Shown one piece after another: positions 10,310 through 20,866 of a stretch of DNA of 64,000 bases (the first letter of the stretch is position 1; each line of letters opens with the position of its first letter). The notes beneath the pieces are model-generated. The model was not told where the DNA came from, ran no database searches, and was given only the letters and a program-made list of their open reading frames with translations. The position numbers and the translations under genes are program-made. Location: NCBI GenBank assembly GCA_029339505.1, contig JAQISU010001235.1:32773315-32837314 (forward strand). The letters are read 5' to 3'. Source of the stretch: Unio delphinus (Eukaryota; Mollusca; Bivalvia; Unionida; Unionidae).

Positions 10310-12318
10310 TATTTGTCCCAGTTGATATTCATAGCATTTTAGAAATAAGAAAAGAAAAATGACAGTCTACCCTGTGAAACATAGTGACCATTCCTCTTAC
10401 AAGAATGCTGAAAATATATCATCTTCATATTTTTGACATAAAAGTCACCTTCATTGAGATAAGCACTTAGAATCATTTTCATGAAGCCGACATCCGGGTG
10501 GGGGAAGCAATACATAGCACTAACTTTTTCTGGAATTGGCATTATCAGTTAAAGGTTTTGGCTCAAGTTCATGTGCATTTTTTCCCTATATCCCTTGATA
10601 GATTCTCATAATTCTTGGCTTGAGCCATTGTGAAACTAAGACAATCCATTCTATGACATTTCTGTTTGCATATTTTTGATGGCTCAAAAGTCACTGTCAT
10701 GTGATGTTTTTTTTATTACTTTTTTTCAATTGATTATATTTTTGAAGCCCCCTGATATATATTATCCTTGGCTAAGGCAATTCATTCAACAAAATTTTCA
10801 ACTGGCCCTTTTTATTTATTAAGGTGTTGGTTAGTTTTTTTTATTTGCTTATATTTCTTAATTCCAACATGTATCTTGTTTAAGTTTAAGTTTAATCTGT
10901 GTAAAGCTAAGGTAGTTCATTCTGTGATGTACTTATTTGCCCCTTGTACTTTGGGGTCACGATGAGATTCATATTAGATTTACATTAGAGATTTAATTTT
11001 ATCATTTGCTTTATTAAACCCTGGATGGATTTTCTTCACACTTTGGATGAATCAGTGTGAAGTTAAATCAACAGGTAAGCCGTATACCATGCCCACTTGA
11101 GTATTTTGCTTTATTTAGAAATCAAAATTAAAATATGTATTGGTAAAACTGCATTTTCTGTGTGCCATTTTGCCCCTGAATACTTTAAATGTTTTTAAAG
11201 AAAGCTAAATATTTGTTGATAGATTAATGTCACAAAATCATGTTTCACATACATCATTCATTCATAAATCAAAATGCTGATATGTAGTTCAGTACATATA
11301 CTAGCAGGAGAAAATATTTATATAACATTGTTATTATTAAAGAAATAAGCAATAAACCTACCAGATTTCTGGTATGTATAATTATAGATCTAATATGAAT
11401 GTAAGAGAACAGTATGTGTGTGATGTTTATTTGTAACGAAACTTTATCAAAGAAACGCAACAAACAAATAGATATTTTAATATACTATGTAGATCATTTT
11501 GTATTCTTTTTTTCCACATTGGACTACTGCACCTCTTTTTACAGTTTTTCTATTTTCTTTTTGTTTAACCTGGTTAATGTCAGCAGTCTAACAAAAATGA
11601 TGCAAAACCAAGCTAAAACTTTCAGCCAAAAGATTGTGTTAAAAATAACCATTCAATCATGGCAATAAATCAATGTCACTATTAATATATTTTTTGTTTT
11701 GAAATTTTACAAATACCCAAGCTGTGTGATGCAGTGAACTGTAACAAAAAATGCTGATTTATGTTGCAGGAAGCACATTCTGGTGGTTTCATCACTATTT
11801 TCTACAGTCTATGAAATTAGTTATATGAGAATGAGATCCATGTTTTTCACAATGAAGGACCTTCATGAGAATTTAGAAAAGAGTTTGTAAAGTTATTTAA
11901 TTAGAAACACTGTAATTTTATGAATTTTTTAAATAGAATATCAAATGTACTGTACTTCTCCTGTGGTAAGACTAGGTGGTCAGTCTACTTATATTTTGCA
12001 AGTGGTGGAGAATCAGCTTGTTCTTGCATATGACCTCATTGTATACAAGTCAAATCATGGAAAATTTGGCACTATATTATTTATTAGGTTGCATGATTGA
12101 ATCACAGGTATTCATGACTACTGTATGAAGTTACCTGTTAGAAAATCTTTACATTATATTTTTGTTACTCGTGTGAAAACATTGCTAGTTGACTTGATTT
12201 TGATCCAGTTACAGATGCATTGTTGGAAAAGTTTCTAGATTCTTTATACATAAGGGATAGGGATAGGCATGTTCTATGGAAATGAATATGACTTCAGTGA
12301 ATATATGTATGTGTTTAT

Positions 12319-12391
12319 TATGTATGTATGTATGTATGTATGTATGTATGTATGTATGTATGTATGTATGTATGTATGTATGTATGTATGT
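12319..12391. repeat. (TATG)n tetranucleotide microsatellite
   Basis: An uninterrupted run of about 18 TATG units, preceded by an imperfect ATATATGTATGTG lead-in. Confidence 0.98.
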
Positions 12392-12497
12392 TAAAGAGGT
12401 TTTTATATAAAAAAAACTCCTATGTAAATTTAAGAAATTTGACTACTTGATGAAAAAGAAATGAACTCTTTTGAACCCACTTAAATAAAAAACTTGA

Positions 12498-12650
12498 TGG
12501 CTTACTACACAAGGGCTTTGAATAAAATTCTATATGAATTACTTACTACACAAGGGCTTTGAATAAAATTCTATATGCATGGCTTACTACACAAGGGCTT
12601 TGAATAAAACTATGAATGGCTTACTACACAAGGCAAGGGCTTTGAATAAT
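12498..12650. repeat. ~50-bp tandem repeat, four imperfect copies
   Basis: Four copies of GGCTTACTACACAAGGGCTT-type units, each followed by TGAATAAAA. The copies vary in length (about 35-52 bp); the last has an internal AAGGC duplication. Each unit carries an AATAAA hexamer. Confidence 0.9.
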
Positions 12651-12867
12651 TTTCAGTTTTGATGTCACAAGAATAATTTTTTATGCATGTCTAGTAATAT
12701 ATAACTTACAGTTTATTCATGCAAATTTGGCAGTTGTAACGTTTTATGGCTAATTTAGTTTCCATGTAATAAACTTTAAAATTTTGATTTCCATTATGAG
12801 GGGTGTTGTTATTTAGAGTTCTTTTATTTTAAAAAATCTGACTATACCCACAATTACATATTAGATC

Positions 12868-13020
12868 CAACACATAGACCCAGTAGTGCTATTTCATAAT
12901 GTGCCAGCAGATCTGTCTTTGCAGTTTGCTAGGAGTCATCAATAAAACAAAACAGGATATAACCTAGTCATCTATACAAATCTGGGTCTATGTTCTTTGC
13001 AATTGGACTTGGCTTACAAG
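12868..13020. repeat. partial fold-back repeat copy
   Basis: Shows CATAATGTGCCAGCAGATCT, TTGCAGTTTGCTAGGAGT, AATAAAACAAAACA and a GGTCTATGTTCTTTGC end, in the order of the right half of the 4760-5010 palindrome, with the opposite arm degraded. Confidence 0.55.
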
Positions 13021-13228
13021 CAAAATTATACAATAACTTAAATTAGGGAAGTTCTGCTTTTGGAAATTGTATGTTCCACGTACTGATAATTATATCTATT
13101 TTTACAAAATACAGTGTTGTTCTTTCAAGGGAAATTACCCAGTAATTGCATAAGACATATACTTCAGTATATGGTAAAAATTTATTAAAAATTGAATGAA
13201 AAATTTATAAAAAGTTTATATAAATGTG

Positions 13229-13500
13229 CTATTTAGTAGATTGCATCTGTGCCCTTCTTGATTGGACAAGCTCTTGTCTGTTGAAAATGCCATCTAGTGC
13301 CCTACTTGATTGGACAAGCTTTTGTCCATAGTAAATTGTATCTAGTACACTACTTGATTGGGCAAGCTTATCTCTTGTCTGTATGTAGAAAATTCCTTCT
13401 AGTGCAAGCTCTTTTGTATAATAACTTCCATCTAGTGCCCTATATGATTTGTCAGTAGAAAATTCTGTATTGTGCCCTACTTGATTTGTCAAGTTTGTCT
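13229..13500. repeat. degenerate ~55-60-bp tandem repeat
   Basis: About five diverged units built on TCTAGTGCCCTACTTGATTG, GACAAGCT.TTGTC and GTAGAAAATT. The - strand stays open across it for 87 codons and would give a repetitive peptide, but the open frame follows from the repeat and shows no domain. Confidence 0.8.
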
Positions 13501-13651
13501 ACCATATAAAACATTACCACAATTATATAATCATTTGCACCTGTCTATCAATGAAATGGACTAACAATGCATTGTCATTTGGTTCTGCAGTGGTTGATTG
13601 ACAGGTACCAATTTTGGCTAAGATATTTCCTTGTTCTCTCTTGGCCCTGAG

Positions 13652-13880
13652 AGGCTATGTGATCTAAAGTGCTTGCCTGTACCAATCACTGTGCCGTCTC
13701 ACCTGTCAGCATGGGTTCAAGTCTTAGGCACAACCATTATGGGTATGTGAGAAAGATGGCAGTAGCTTCCTATGGGTCAGTGGTTCTTACAATGGTTTCC
13801 CAGGCTCTCTCTCCACCATTTATACTGGCTGTCATGTGTAGCCGTTCTAGCACTGAGAGGTAGTATTAACCCCCAAAACA
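13652..13880 (+). mobile_element. tRNA-derived SINE, family B
   Basis: A head remnant (GCTATGTGATCTAAAGTGC) is followed by a B box GGGTTCAAGTCTTAG, GTGAGAAAGATGGCAGTAGC, TTCCTATGGGTC, CTCCACCATTTATACTGGCT, GTCATGTGTAGCC and TTAACCCCC. The order matches the copies at 1812(-) and 54041(-). Confidence 0.75.
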
Positions 13881-14241
13881 ACAAAATCAGTTTTTATTCA
13901 GACATTTTATCGGGTTTTTAGTTGAAACTGTTTATACCGAAGAATAATTAAAATTGATATGATTAGTATGGTCAGTATATTTATTGCAGTGTAGCAGTTT
14001 GGAAATGTTAGTTTTATTTGGCATGGGTGAGGGAATTTATTTGGCATGGGTGGGGGAATTTAAGTTTTTTAATGCTGGGATGCCGTGGAATGAATACTTT
14101 TTTGTTCTTTTTATGATTCTGATTATTTCAAATACACATCAAGAACAATGTTAAAAAAAATTCTGTCATCATACTTGAAATTTGGGTTGCATTTTGCATT
14201 TGTTTATGTTTACCTAATCCAGATTAATTTTGTTTGTTTGG

Positions 14242-14403
14242 ACAGTAAAACCTGTCTTGTAAGACCACTGTTATGTGAGACCACTTGTCTTTAGAGACTA
14301 TTCTTAATGCACAAGTTGATCATACATCATCAAAACCTGTTAACAGTATTAGAGACCATTTTTGGGCAAAGGTCATGGTCTTTCAAGACAGGTTCTACTG
14401 TAC
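14242..14403. mobile_element. TIR MITE, ACAGTAGAACCTGTCTTG family
   Basis: The left end (ACAGTAAAACCTGTCTTGTA) is the reverse complement, with few changes, of the right end (TCAAGACAGGTTCTACTGT). AAGACCAC/GAGACCACTTGTCTTTAGAGAC motifs lie in between. The length is 162 bp with no open frame; relatives are at 50279 and 54362. Confidence 0.75.
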
Positions 14404-15399
14404 AATTGAATTTTTTTCTTAATAAAAATTTGAGTAGATTTAATAAATCATGTTTCATCAGTTTGACCAGAGTTTTCTTATATTTTCATAATTTCTTATA
14501 TTTCTCAAAAGCTTTTGCTTCAAATTTACTTATTGCAAAGTTGTATATTAAGAAATTTAATCTCATACACCATGCAACCTTGAAAATACATTACAATAGT
14601 GGACATGAACAACTTAACGTAATGTGCATAAGCCACTACATTTTAAACAGCCAAATATATTATTTTGATGAAATGAAATGTGATTTGAAAAAATGTACCA
14701 CCATTATTAATTTTGGAAATTACTAGTTCCAACATTAAGTTGAAGCAGTTAGTGGATCAGTCAACACAGTATGCACTGACAAATTTCAGTCAATGCAATT
14801 CAGTCAGTCAATTGAATGTTGTACCCTAAAGAGAGAAAAATGCACTTAAATTTCAAAAATGTAAAAAACTGTAAAAGGATTGCAAGAATGACTTGATAAC
14901 AAACAGAAATCATTGATTGATGTTCTCTGCATGCATTGCAAATATAATGCTATAATTTTGTTTCTGCTTCAGTGTAATTCTTACTGAATTTATTTAGTGC
15001 CAAAGATGCATTTTTTTCTGAAGAAAATGGATCATTATGCAGAGAGACCAAATAAAAACACATGGAATGTCAGTTTTGGTTAGAATTGTTTATTTGCATT
15101 GGTTGCATTTGGGAATTTACATTTACATTTGTAACACTTAATCCAATGGTACACTAGTAAGTAATAAATCCAAAAAATCAGGCAACTACTTGCTAATGAA
15201 TGTAGCATTTTTGTTTTTAATTTTAAAAAATCATTTTGAATGTTTTACCAAGTTACAATTTCATGAAAACTGAGTGAAAGTGATTTAAACTATATTTATT
15301 TATACATGTCATATAGTATAATTAATAAATGCGACAGATTCACTGACCAATTCAAAGTATGTCAACAAACTGGTATTTCCATGTAATAAATTGGTATAT
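14404..15399. other. intergenic, no feature recognised
   Basis: AT-rich. The 139-codon open frame ending at 14726 starts inside the MITE and has no similarity I recognise; lysine-, phenylalanine- and asparagine-rich composition is expected from AT-rich non-coding DNA. Confidence 0.6.
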
Positions 15400-15514
15400 C
15401 CATGTCAAATCTGGAAGATGTTTCATCCAGGTTTTTCACTAAGGTGGCAAGCTCATCTTCACTGCCTGCCATCCCATCAATGTCGTCTGCAAAGCGCAAG
15501 TTACTGATGTTGTT
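15400..15514 (-). pseudogene. LINE reverse-transcriptase fragment with intact FADD motif
   Basis: On the - strand this 115-bp piece encodes NISNLRFADDIDGMAGSED, then LATLVKNLDETSSRFDMD. That is the palm catalytic box of an APE-type non-LTR retrotransposon RT. It is the same family as the long remnant at 29.0-31.3 kb, but here the two catalytic aspartates of FADD are kept. It is cut off on both sides, so it is a dead fragment. Confidence 0.85.
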
Positions 15515-15994
15515 TTCTTTTAAAAAAATACATATAATAAAATAATTAGATCAACATGATATAAAGTTTGGGAGAAAATTCCTAGAATACTGCATAAGCC
15601 GGCTTAGTGAAATCGTCAACTGTTAAGTTTTGTAAGGCAGGTTGTTATATCAAACCCGATTAGGTGTCTTGTTTTTGCTTGGTTTACTGAAATGATTTGT
15701 GTAAATGGTTGACTTTGTTAATAGGACCAGTCTGTATCTGCCATGCACCATCTTGTCAACAATTGCAGTTTTCAGCTTCTCAGAAACCATTGGACGAATT
15801 TCATCTTGGCAGAATGCATTCTGGTACGAAGGCCTTTAAGTCTGCACAAATGTTGTCATTACAAAAGTAGGAAAAAACCTGATATTACACAAACCCCAAC
15901 AAATAATTTGTCTGTCCTTTCAAACGTTATGCAAATAATATCGAGGTACAATCAAAATTTGACCAAACATTACTAAACATATAATAAAAACTTA

Positions 15995-16560
15995 CTTAAT
16001 TTTCTCAAAAACCGATTAGTAAAATTTGAGCAATTTTGACAAATTATACTGTCATGAAGGCTTTTCAAATATAAACATTAAATGTCAAATCGCCATCAGA
16101 TATGGCCGTTGTTATTAAAAATAGCATGAGCTATAAACAACCGCCCAAAAACTATTGAAGAGAGTTTGACAAAATTTGACACAAAGCATTGTGGCATGAA
16201 TGACTTTTCAAGTTGGTATAAATAATGCCAATCTATCATATATTGACACTGTTAATTAAAACAAAAAATATCTTTAATGACTTCTATAAATCTACTGGAT
16301 ATAATTCGATCAAATATGACTTTAAAAAAAAGCCTGGCATAATGGCACTTCAGATCTGTACAAATGATACCTATCCAGAATCAAACATGGCCACTGTTCC
16401 GGAAATAAAAAAGCCTTTTAATGACTTTTCTGAAAAGACGACTAAATTTAACAGAAAGCATTCTTACTTGTAGACCATTCAAGTTTATATAAACGATGCT
16501 ACAAGGTCATCAGATTTGTCCGCTGCTGTAATAGTCGAAAAACCTAAATAAGAATTAAGT
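15995..16560. repeat. degenerate tandem array of ~130-150-bp units
   Basis: Recurring blocks appear in the same order about four times with heavy divergence: a TTTGACAAA/AAATTTGA segment, CAT-GAA(G/T)GACTTTTC, AAGTT..TATAAA..ATGC, CATCAGATATGGCC/CATGGCCACTGTT, and a AAAAA.C lead. This has the character of an old satellite. No gene is visible. Confidence 0.55.
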
Positions 16561-17606
16561 CAACAGAGCCCAACAATTTTCCACCTTTTATGCTTTGATC
16601 CAGTCAGTGTTATTGCTAACTGGTGAAACTATTCACTGTCACAAGCCCCATATTAAATGTTATTATCCATGCCTTTGGGGTTTATATGTCAGGCAGATGA
16701 GCGTTCTCATATCCGTCTGCCCTCTTGGTTTTATTTTTTAATGACTTCTGTTTTGTATATCAAAACGCATCAGTAAAATCTATCATACATCACTGATAAG
16801 TCTTTTCTAAAACATTCTGTCATATGGAAGACATCGTTCAACAAATTCCTACACATTTTGATGTACCAGTAACATCAGCGAAGTAGATTCAGGTTCAGAA
16901 GACCTTTGTTGCTTGATAGTTCTATTCTGTTTATCATCTGTGATTGTTTGCAATGTTTTGTTTATGCACAGAACGACGAACAACATCTTGAAGTGGCGTT
17001 TGTCATGTAATAATATCAGTTGTTGTCCGTTCATCTTTATCCACCTGTCCAGTTTGGAGCCAGATAATACATTAGTTCGAGACTATGCAGCTTGATTTAG
17101 CTTTTTGAATTTAACCTGTTTCTTAGTGAATAGTCAAAGGTCAAGGTCAAATTGACAGAAGAAAAATATCCTCTGCCTGTTACTTTGAATTCTTTACCTT
17201 GACCAGACTTGAACATTGGTGCAAAAAGATCTTGAATTTTGAGTCAAAAGTTAACGGTCACGGTCACCATCACTCAAAGAAAGATCATTTCTGTTGATAA
17301 GCTTACCTCCGGAGAACATACAATGACAAAAGTTTGTGGAAAACATGCATTTCGTGCAAAGATGAATCCTACTGCTGTTGTTGGGTTTAACGCCATTTTT
17401 CAAGACAAGATGTGGTAATTTTTTATAGACCACTCGTGGTAATGTATGACCTGTCGCTGTGAAGCGAGGGCAAGTATCCGTAGTAAGTTTACGCAGTGTC
17501 TGGATAGTAAGTGTGTTCGGAGTAACGTAAGTGAAGGAATTGTATGTACATCTAGACAGTGGTACATATAGAGAATTAGTGATAATTTTGTTCTTTAAGG
17601 AAACGG

Positions 17607-17611
<5 letters not shown>
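16561..17611. other. intergenic, with GGTCAAGGTCA-type sequence and a SINE B tail remnant
   Basis: GTCAAAGGTCAAGGTCAAA at about 17137 and TTGACC/GGTCACGGTCACC near 17200-17270 form a loose direct-repeat pattern. A 25-bp GGGTTTAACGCCATTTTTC piece near 17379 matches the 3' end of the family B SINEs. No gene is recognised. Confidence 0.5.

Positions 17612-17690
<79 letters not shown>
17612..17690. repeat. (GA)n dinucleotide microsatellite
   Basis: An uninterrupted 79-bp (AG)n run. It produces the repetitive Arg-Glu and Ser-Leu open frames on the two strands across this stretch, which are not genes. Confidence 0.99.
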
Positions 17691-17694
<4 letters not shown>

Positions 17695-18737
17695 GGACAA
17701 TCGGAAAATGGAAGTCTGGCTAAGAGAGAAGTGACAGTGACGAGTGAAGTCCGGAAAAAGGGGAAGTGACGACGAGTTCAATGTAAAGAACTATGATGTC
17801 TTAGAAGGATGAGGCGGTCGGAATAGAAAGACTTGAGGAAATAGGAAACGTTGGAACACGATCAAGAGGAAGGTGATGCAATCAGTCGTGGGCACATTTC
17901 AACACTCGTTATTATGATGAATTAAATCCAAATTAGACACTGATAGTTGCTGTTGTAGCAACTATTCTTCCAGAAAAGGATGGATTCAATTTGCCTTTGA
18001 GCGATTTCTTATTTTCATCGCAGGTATTGTTGCTGACTGTACCACTATTTGTCTATCATTACCAGTCTATGATGACGTGAGAAGGAAGAATGAGGTACTT
18101 TTTTTTTCAAAGCTTTAAAGATGAAGAACAGATTTGTATTAAGCAACAAGAAGAGTAAACGAGAAAGCAAGAAGAGGAACAAAAGGTAACGTGTCAACAA
18201 CTTACAGATGGAAGATAGTGAAAAACATTTTGACAGCGTATAACCCCCTGAAAAAATGTATGAAAAGCGACTTTGCAGAAACGTAACAAAATCATCCATG
18301 TACCTTCACCTAAGCTCTCCATAACACGGATCTCATCTGCAACTACTGCCACTACTACTACTACCACATCAGAAGTAGAATTTGGAGGTGGAAACGTGTA
18401 ATACAGTTGCAGTTGATGTTGCAAGGTTCAAAATTATTTATATAAAAATCAAAACAATAATGGCTTCTTTTAGGGCGATCCAATTCTATTTTGAAACATA
18501 TATATCGTTCATTCATTGCCAACATATGTTTTAGGTTTTGTATGTCTGCGGTTTCCACAAAACGATCCTCAACTTAAAATCCTTATCCCTCCTGTATGAT
18601 AGTTTATAAGAATGTTTGGGTATTTTGTATGCAAGTACTCCTGTCTTTGCGTATGTGATAGGTACTTTTGTTTGCAGATAGTCATAACAAATTCTTTTAT
18701 TAACAAACTACAAAACACTATCTACAACGCAGAACTT
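17691..18737. other. intergenic, no feature recognised
   Basis: Purine-rich at 17700-18200, then AT-rich, with a short (CTA)n/(CTACTG) run at 18335-18365. None of the overlapping small open frames shows a recognisable domain. Confidence 0.6.
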
Positions 18738-18765
18738 GGACGTCCATTAATTATGTCAACAACTC

Positions 18766-18897
18766 GGACGTCCATTAATTATGTCAACAATTATTAGGCA
18801 ATTTTTTTACCAGCTCCCCCCCCCCCCCCTTGTGAACAACTGTCAAACTTTCAGTGCCCCCCAACCCTCCAATAAAATTATGTCAATTTATTTTTTT
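18766..18897 (+). repeat. left inverted arm
   Basis: Pairs with 20735-20866. It includes a 13-14-base poly-C tract at about 18817-18830. The outer 28 bp are tandemly duplicated just upstream. Confidence 0.85.
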
Positions 18898-20176
18898 CCC
18901 CTCCCCCACAAACTAATAATATTTTATACAGCTGGCTTTTATGCTAAAACTTTAATTATGTAAATTAAAAGGTCTACAAATAAATTGTAATCATTGTTTT
19001 TTTTACTTGTTTAACAGATTTCACATTGACTATAACACTTTGAATTCACGACAAAATCGAGACTTTATATTCTAGCTTTTATCATCTTCCCATTTTCCTA
19101 CTTCCTAATTTTTTATTTTTTAAATTTATTGTTAAAAAAAAATAACGTTGTTGACGTCAATTTATCTTAAACTCCCCCCTCCCCATATCAATAATTGTCA
19201 AAGTTCTTCACCCACTTACCCCCATTTTGTTGACATAATTAATGGATGACCCCACTACTGCAAATGTTTTTTGAATGACCAACATTCACTCACTTACCGT
19301 CAGGACTGGGTAGGATGTAAATAAATGGATATACAAATAGAATTTAACTCCATTACAAATATAAATAATTTCCTTAGCCCTCATGCCACCCCACCCCACC
19401 ACCACACTGTGATCCCCGTTATAATAAAGTAAAAAAAAAACTATAACCTTTCTATAATCTCTCTACTTTTCCCTTATACGGAAAGCTACCATTCTCTTAA
19501 TACTCTCAAAATAACAAAAATTTCATTTAACTATTGAATGAAGACAGAAAATCGGACTGCATAATGTTCTATGTGGAATTATTTAAAATTAACATTAGGT
19601 TATCATTCTTGTGAGTTTATCGTGACAAGTGTAATCCCATGTTAAAGATGCTCATAGGTTTCATAACTTTTTAAATAATTTATTTTTAAAGCTCAAGAAG
19701 GCGTGAAGTTTATAAGTGTTAATTATCCTAAAAGTTTAGAATTCCCAGTAACAGACAGATGTATTTTTGGACAAGGTTGGCAAACGTTTTCATGTATCAG
19801 TTTTGAAGGCCAGTATTTTAATTTTCCACACCTGTGTTTTGCTCTAAGTTCAAAACATGCAGTGCAAATATTAATAAGAACCATTGTTTGAAAGTAGCAG
19901 TATTTTCCTAATACTGTTCAAAATAGCGAATGTATCCTGTATGAAGCCAAGATTCCTGATACACGTGACACACTGAATAGAATTGTTTTCGATACGCTAA
20001 AAGATTATTGTAACATCTAAGTGGTACCATGGAGGGTTTTATAACGTGTTCGCAGTCAATTAGTATCAATGCATGACTGTGTGAACGTTTGCAAAGGTAT
20101 GTCTTTTTATAGCATTTAAATAACAATGATTAAAATCATCTATGCGATATATCATACTACTGTTATTTCTGTGGTA

Positions 20177-20505
20177 CTGAATCTGTACAAGATATTTATA
20201 AATGTTCTGACGTAGTTTCAAATTTAGATTTTGAATATGTTCTTCTAAACTGCCATTTAAAGAAATTTAATTTGGTGCCTGACTAACATCAGAATTCGTG
20301 GCATCGATTGTTTATATCCACATCTAGTTTTGTGTGTCTTAGTTTTTCCCGAGAATTGGCTTTCTTAAGCTTCTCAAAAAGCAATAGTTCAAAGTGCTGA
20401 AATCATTTTGTCATTGAATTTGAACTGAATTTGTACAAACTGTTTGTAAATATGTTCTCACAATTCCAAAGGTCAATTTTTTAATGTGTTTTCCTAAACT
20501 ATCTA
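20177..20505. repeat. diverged ~80-bp direct repeat inside the inverted-arm element
   Basis: ACTGAATCTGTACAAGATAT (about 20177) and ACTGAATTTGTACAAACTGT (about 20427) each open a segment running through TTTGTAAAT.TTCT, CAATTT/CAAATTT, TTTTGAATATG or TTTTTTAATGTG, to TTC.TAAACT. The two copies are about 250 bp apart. Confidence 0.5.
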
Positions 20506-20734
20506 TTCATATAGGATGAGAGGCCCAGTATCACTCTGGCTGCATGGACGTTTGTTGGGGTAGATCACCTTGTTATGTGTAGAACATATCTTACTCGGTC
20601 AATGTGTTTACACAAAATTATATTTATGTGTTTGAACTTTTTATATCAGAAACCAATAAGTTTGGAGAAACGTTTTGGTTTATTTTGATATCAAAGAAGG
20701 GGGTTACATTATCTATTAAACAGAAAGACCCTTA

Positions 20735-20866
20735 CAAAAAAAATAAATTGACATAATTTTATTGGAGGGTTGGGGGGCACTGAAAGTTTGACAGTTGTTC
20801 ACAAGGGGGGAGGGGGAGCTGGTAAAAAAATTGCCTAATAATTGTTGACATAATTAATGGACGTCC
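20735..20866 (-). repeat. right inverted arm
   Basis: Reverse complement of the left arm at 18766-18897. Just outside it the sequence continues CCAGTAGTAAG, whereas the internal end-like motif near 19250 is followed by CCCCACTACTG. Confidence 0.85.

Larger units (their letters stand above)
10310..12800 (+). other. probable 3' UTR and flank of the NUDT3-like gene
   Basis: No coding potential. Candidate poly(A) signals AATAAA occur at 11351, 11664 and 12768. The last is followed within 40 bp by a GT/T-rich stretch, so a long UTR is possible, but the real end cannot be fixed from sequence alone. Two tandem repeats at 12319 and 12498 are listed separately. Confidence 0.35.
18738..20866. mobile_element. 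~2.1-kb element bounded by long, nearly identical inverted arms
   Basis: The left arm (18766-18897) and right arm (20735-20866) are reverse complements over about 132 bp, with visible differences only in the length of a C/G tract and of an A/T run. Each outer end reads GGACGTCCATTAATTATGTC, followed inwards by AACAATTATTAGGCAA, a poly-C tract, TTGTGAACAACTGTCAAAC and CCAATAAAATTATGTC. The left terminus is duplicated (18738 and 18766, 28-bp period). The interior (18.9-20.7 kb) has no recognisable transposase. A third, isolated end-like motif sits at 19227-19250. This is probably a non-autonomous or decayed long-TIR DNA transposon; a compound of several shorter MITEs is the main alternative. 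Confidence 0.75.

Noticed and set aside
14307..14726. 139-codon + strand frame as a gene
   Set aside because: Starts inside a MITE, has no recognisable similarity and the composition expected of AT-rich non-coding DNA.
17137..17270. Cluster of nuclear-receptor-like AGGTCA half sites
   Set aside because: The GGTCAAGGTCA pattern is part of a loose repeat in gene-free DNA; no nearby promoter supports a regulatory role.
17251..17781. 176-codon open frame on the - strand
   Set aside because: A large part is a Ser-Leu repeat encoded by the (GA)n microsatellite at 17612-17690; flanks have no recognisable domain.
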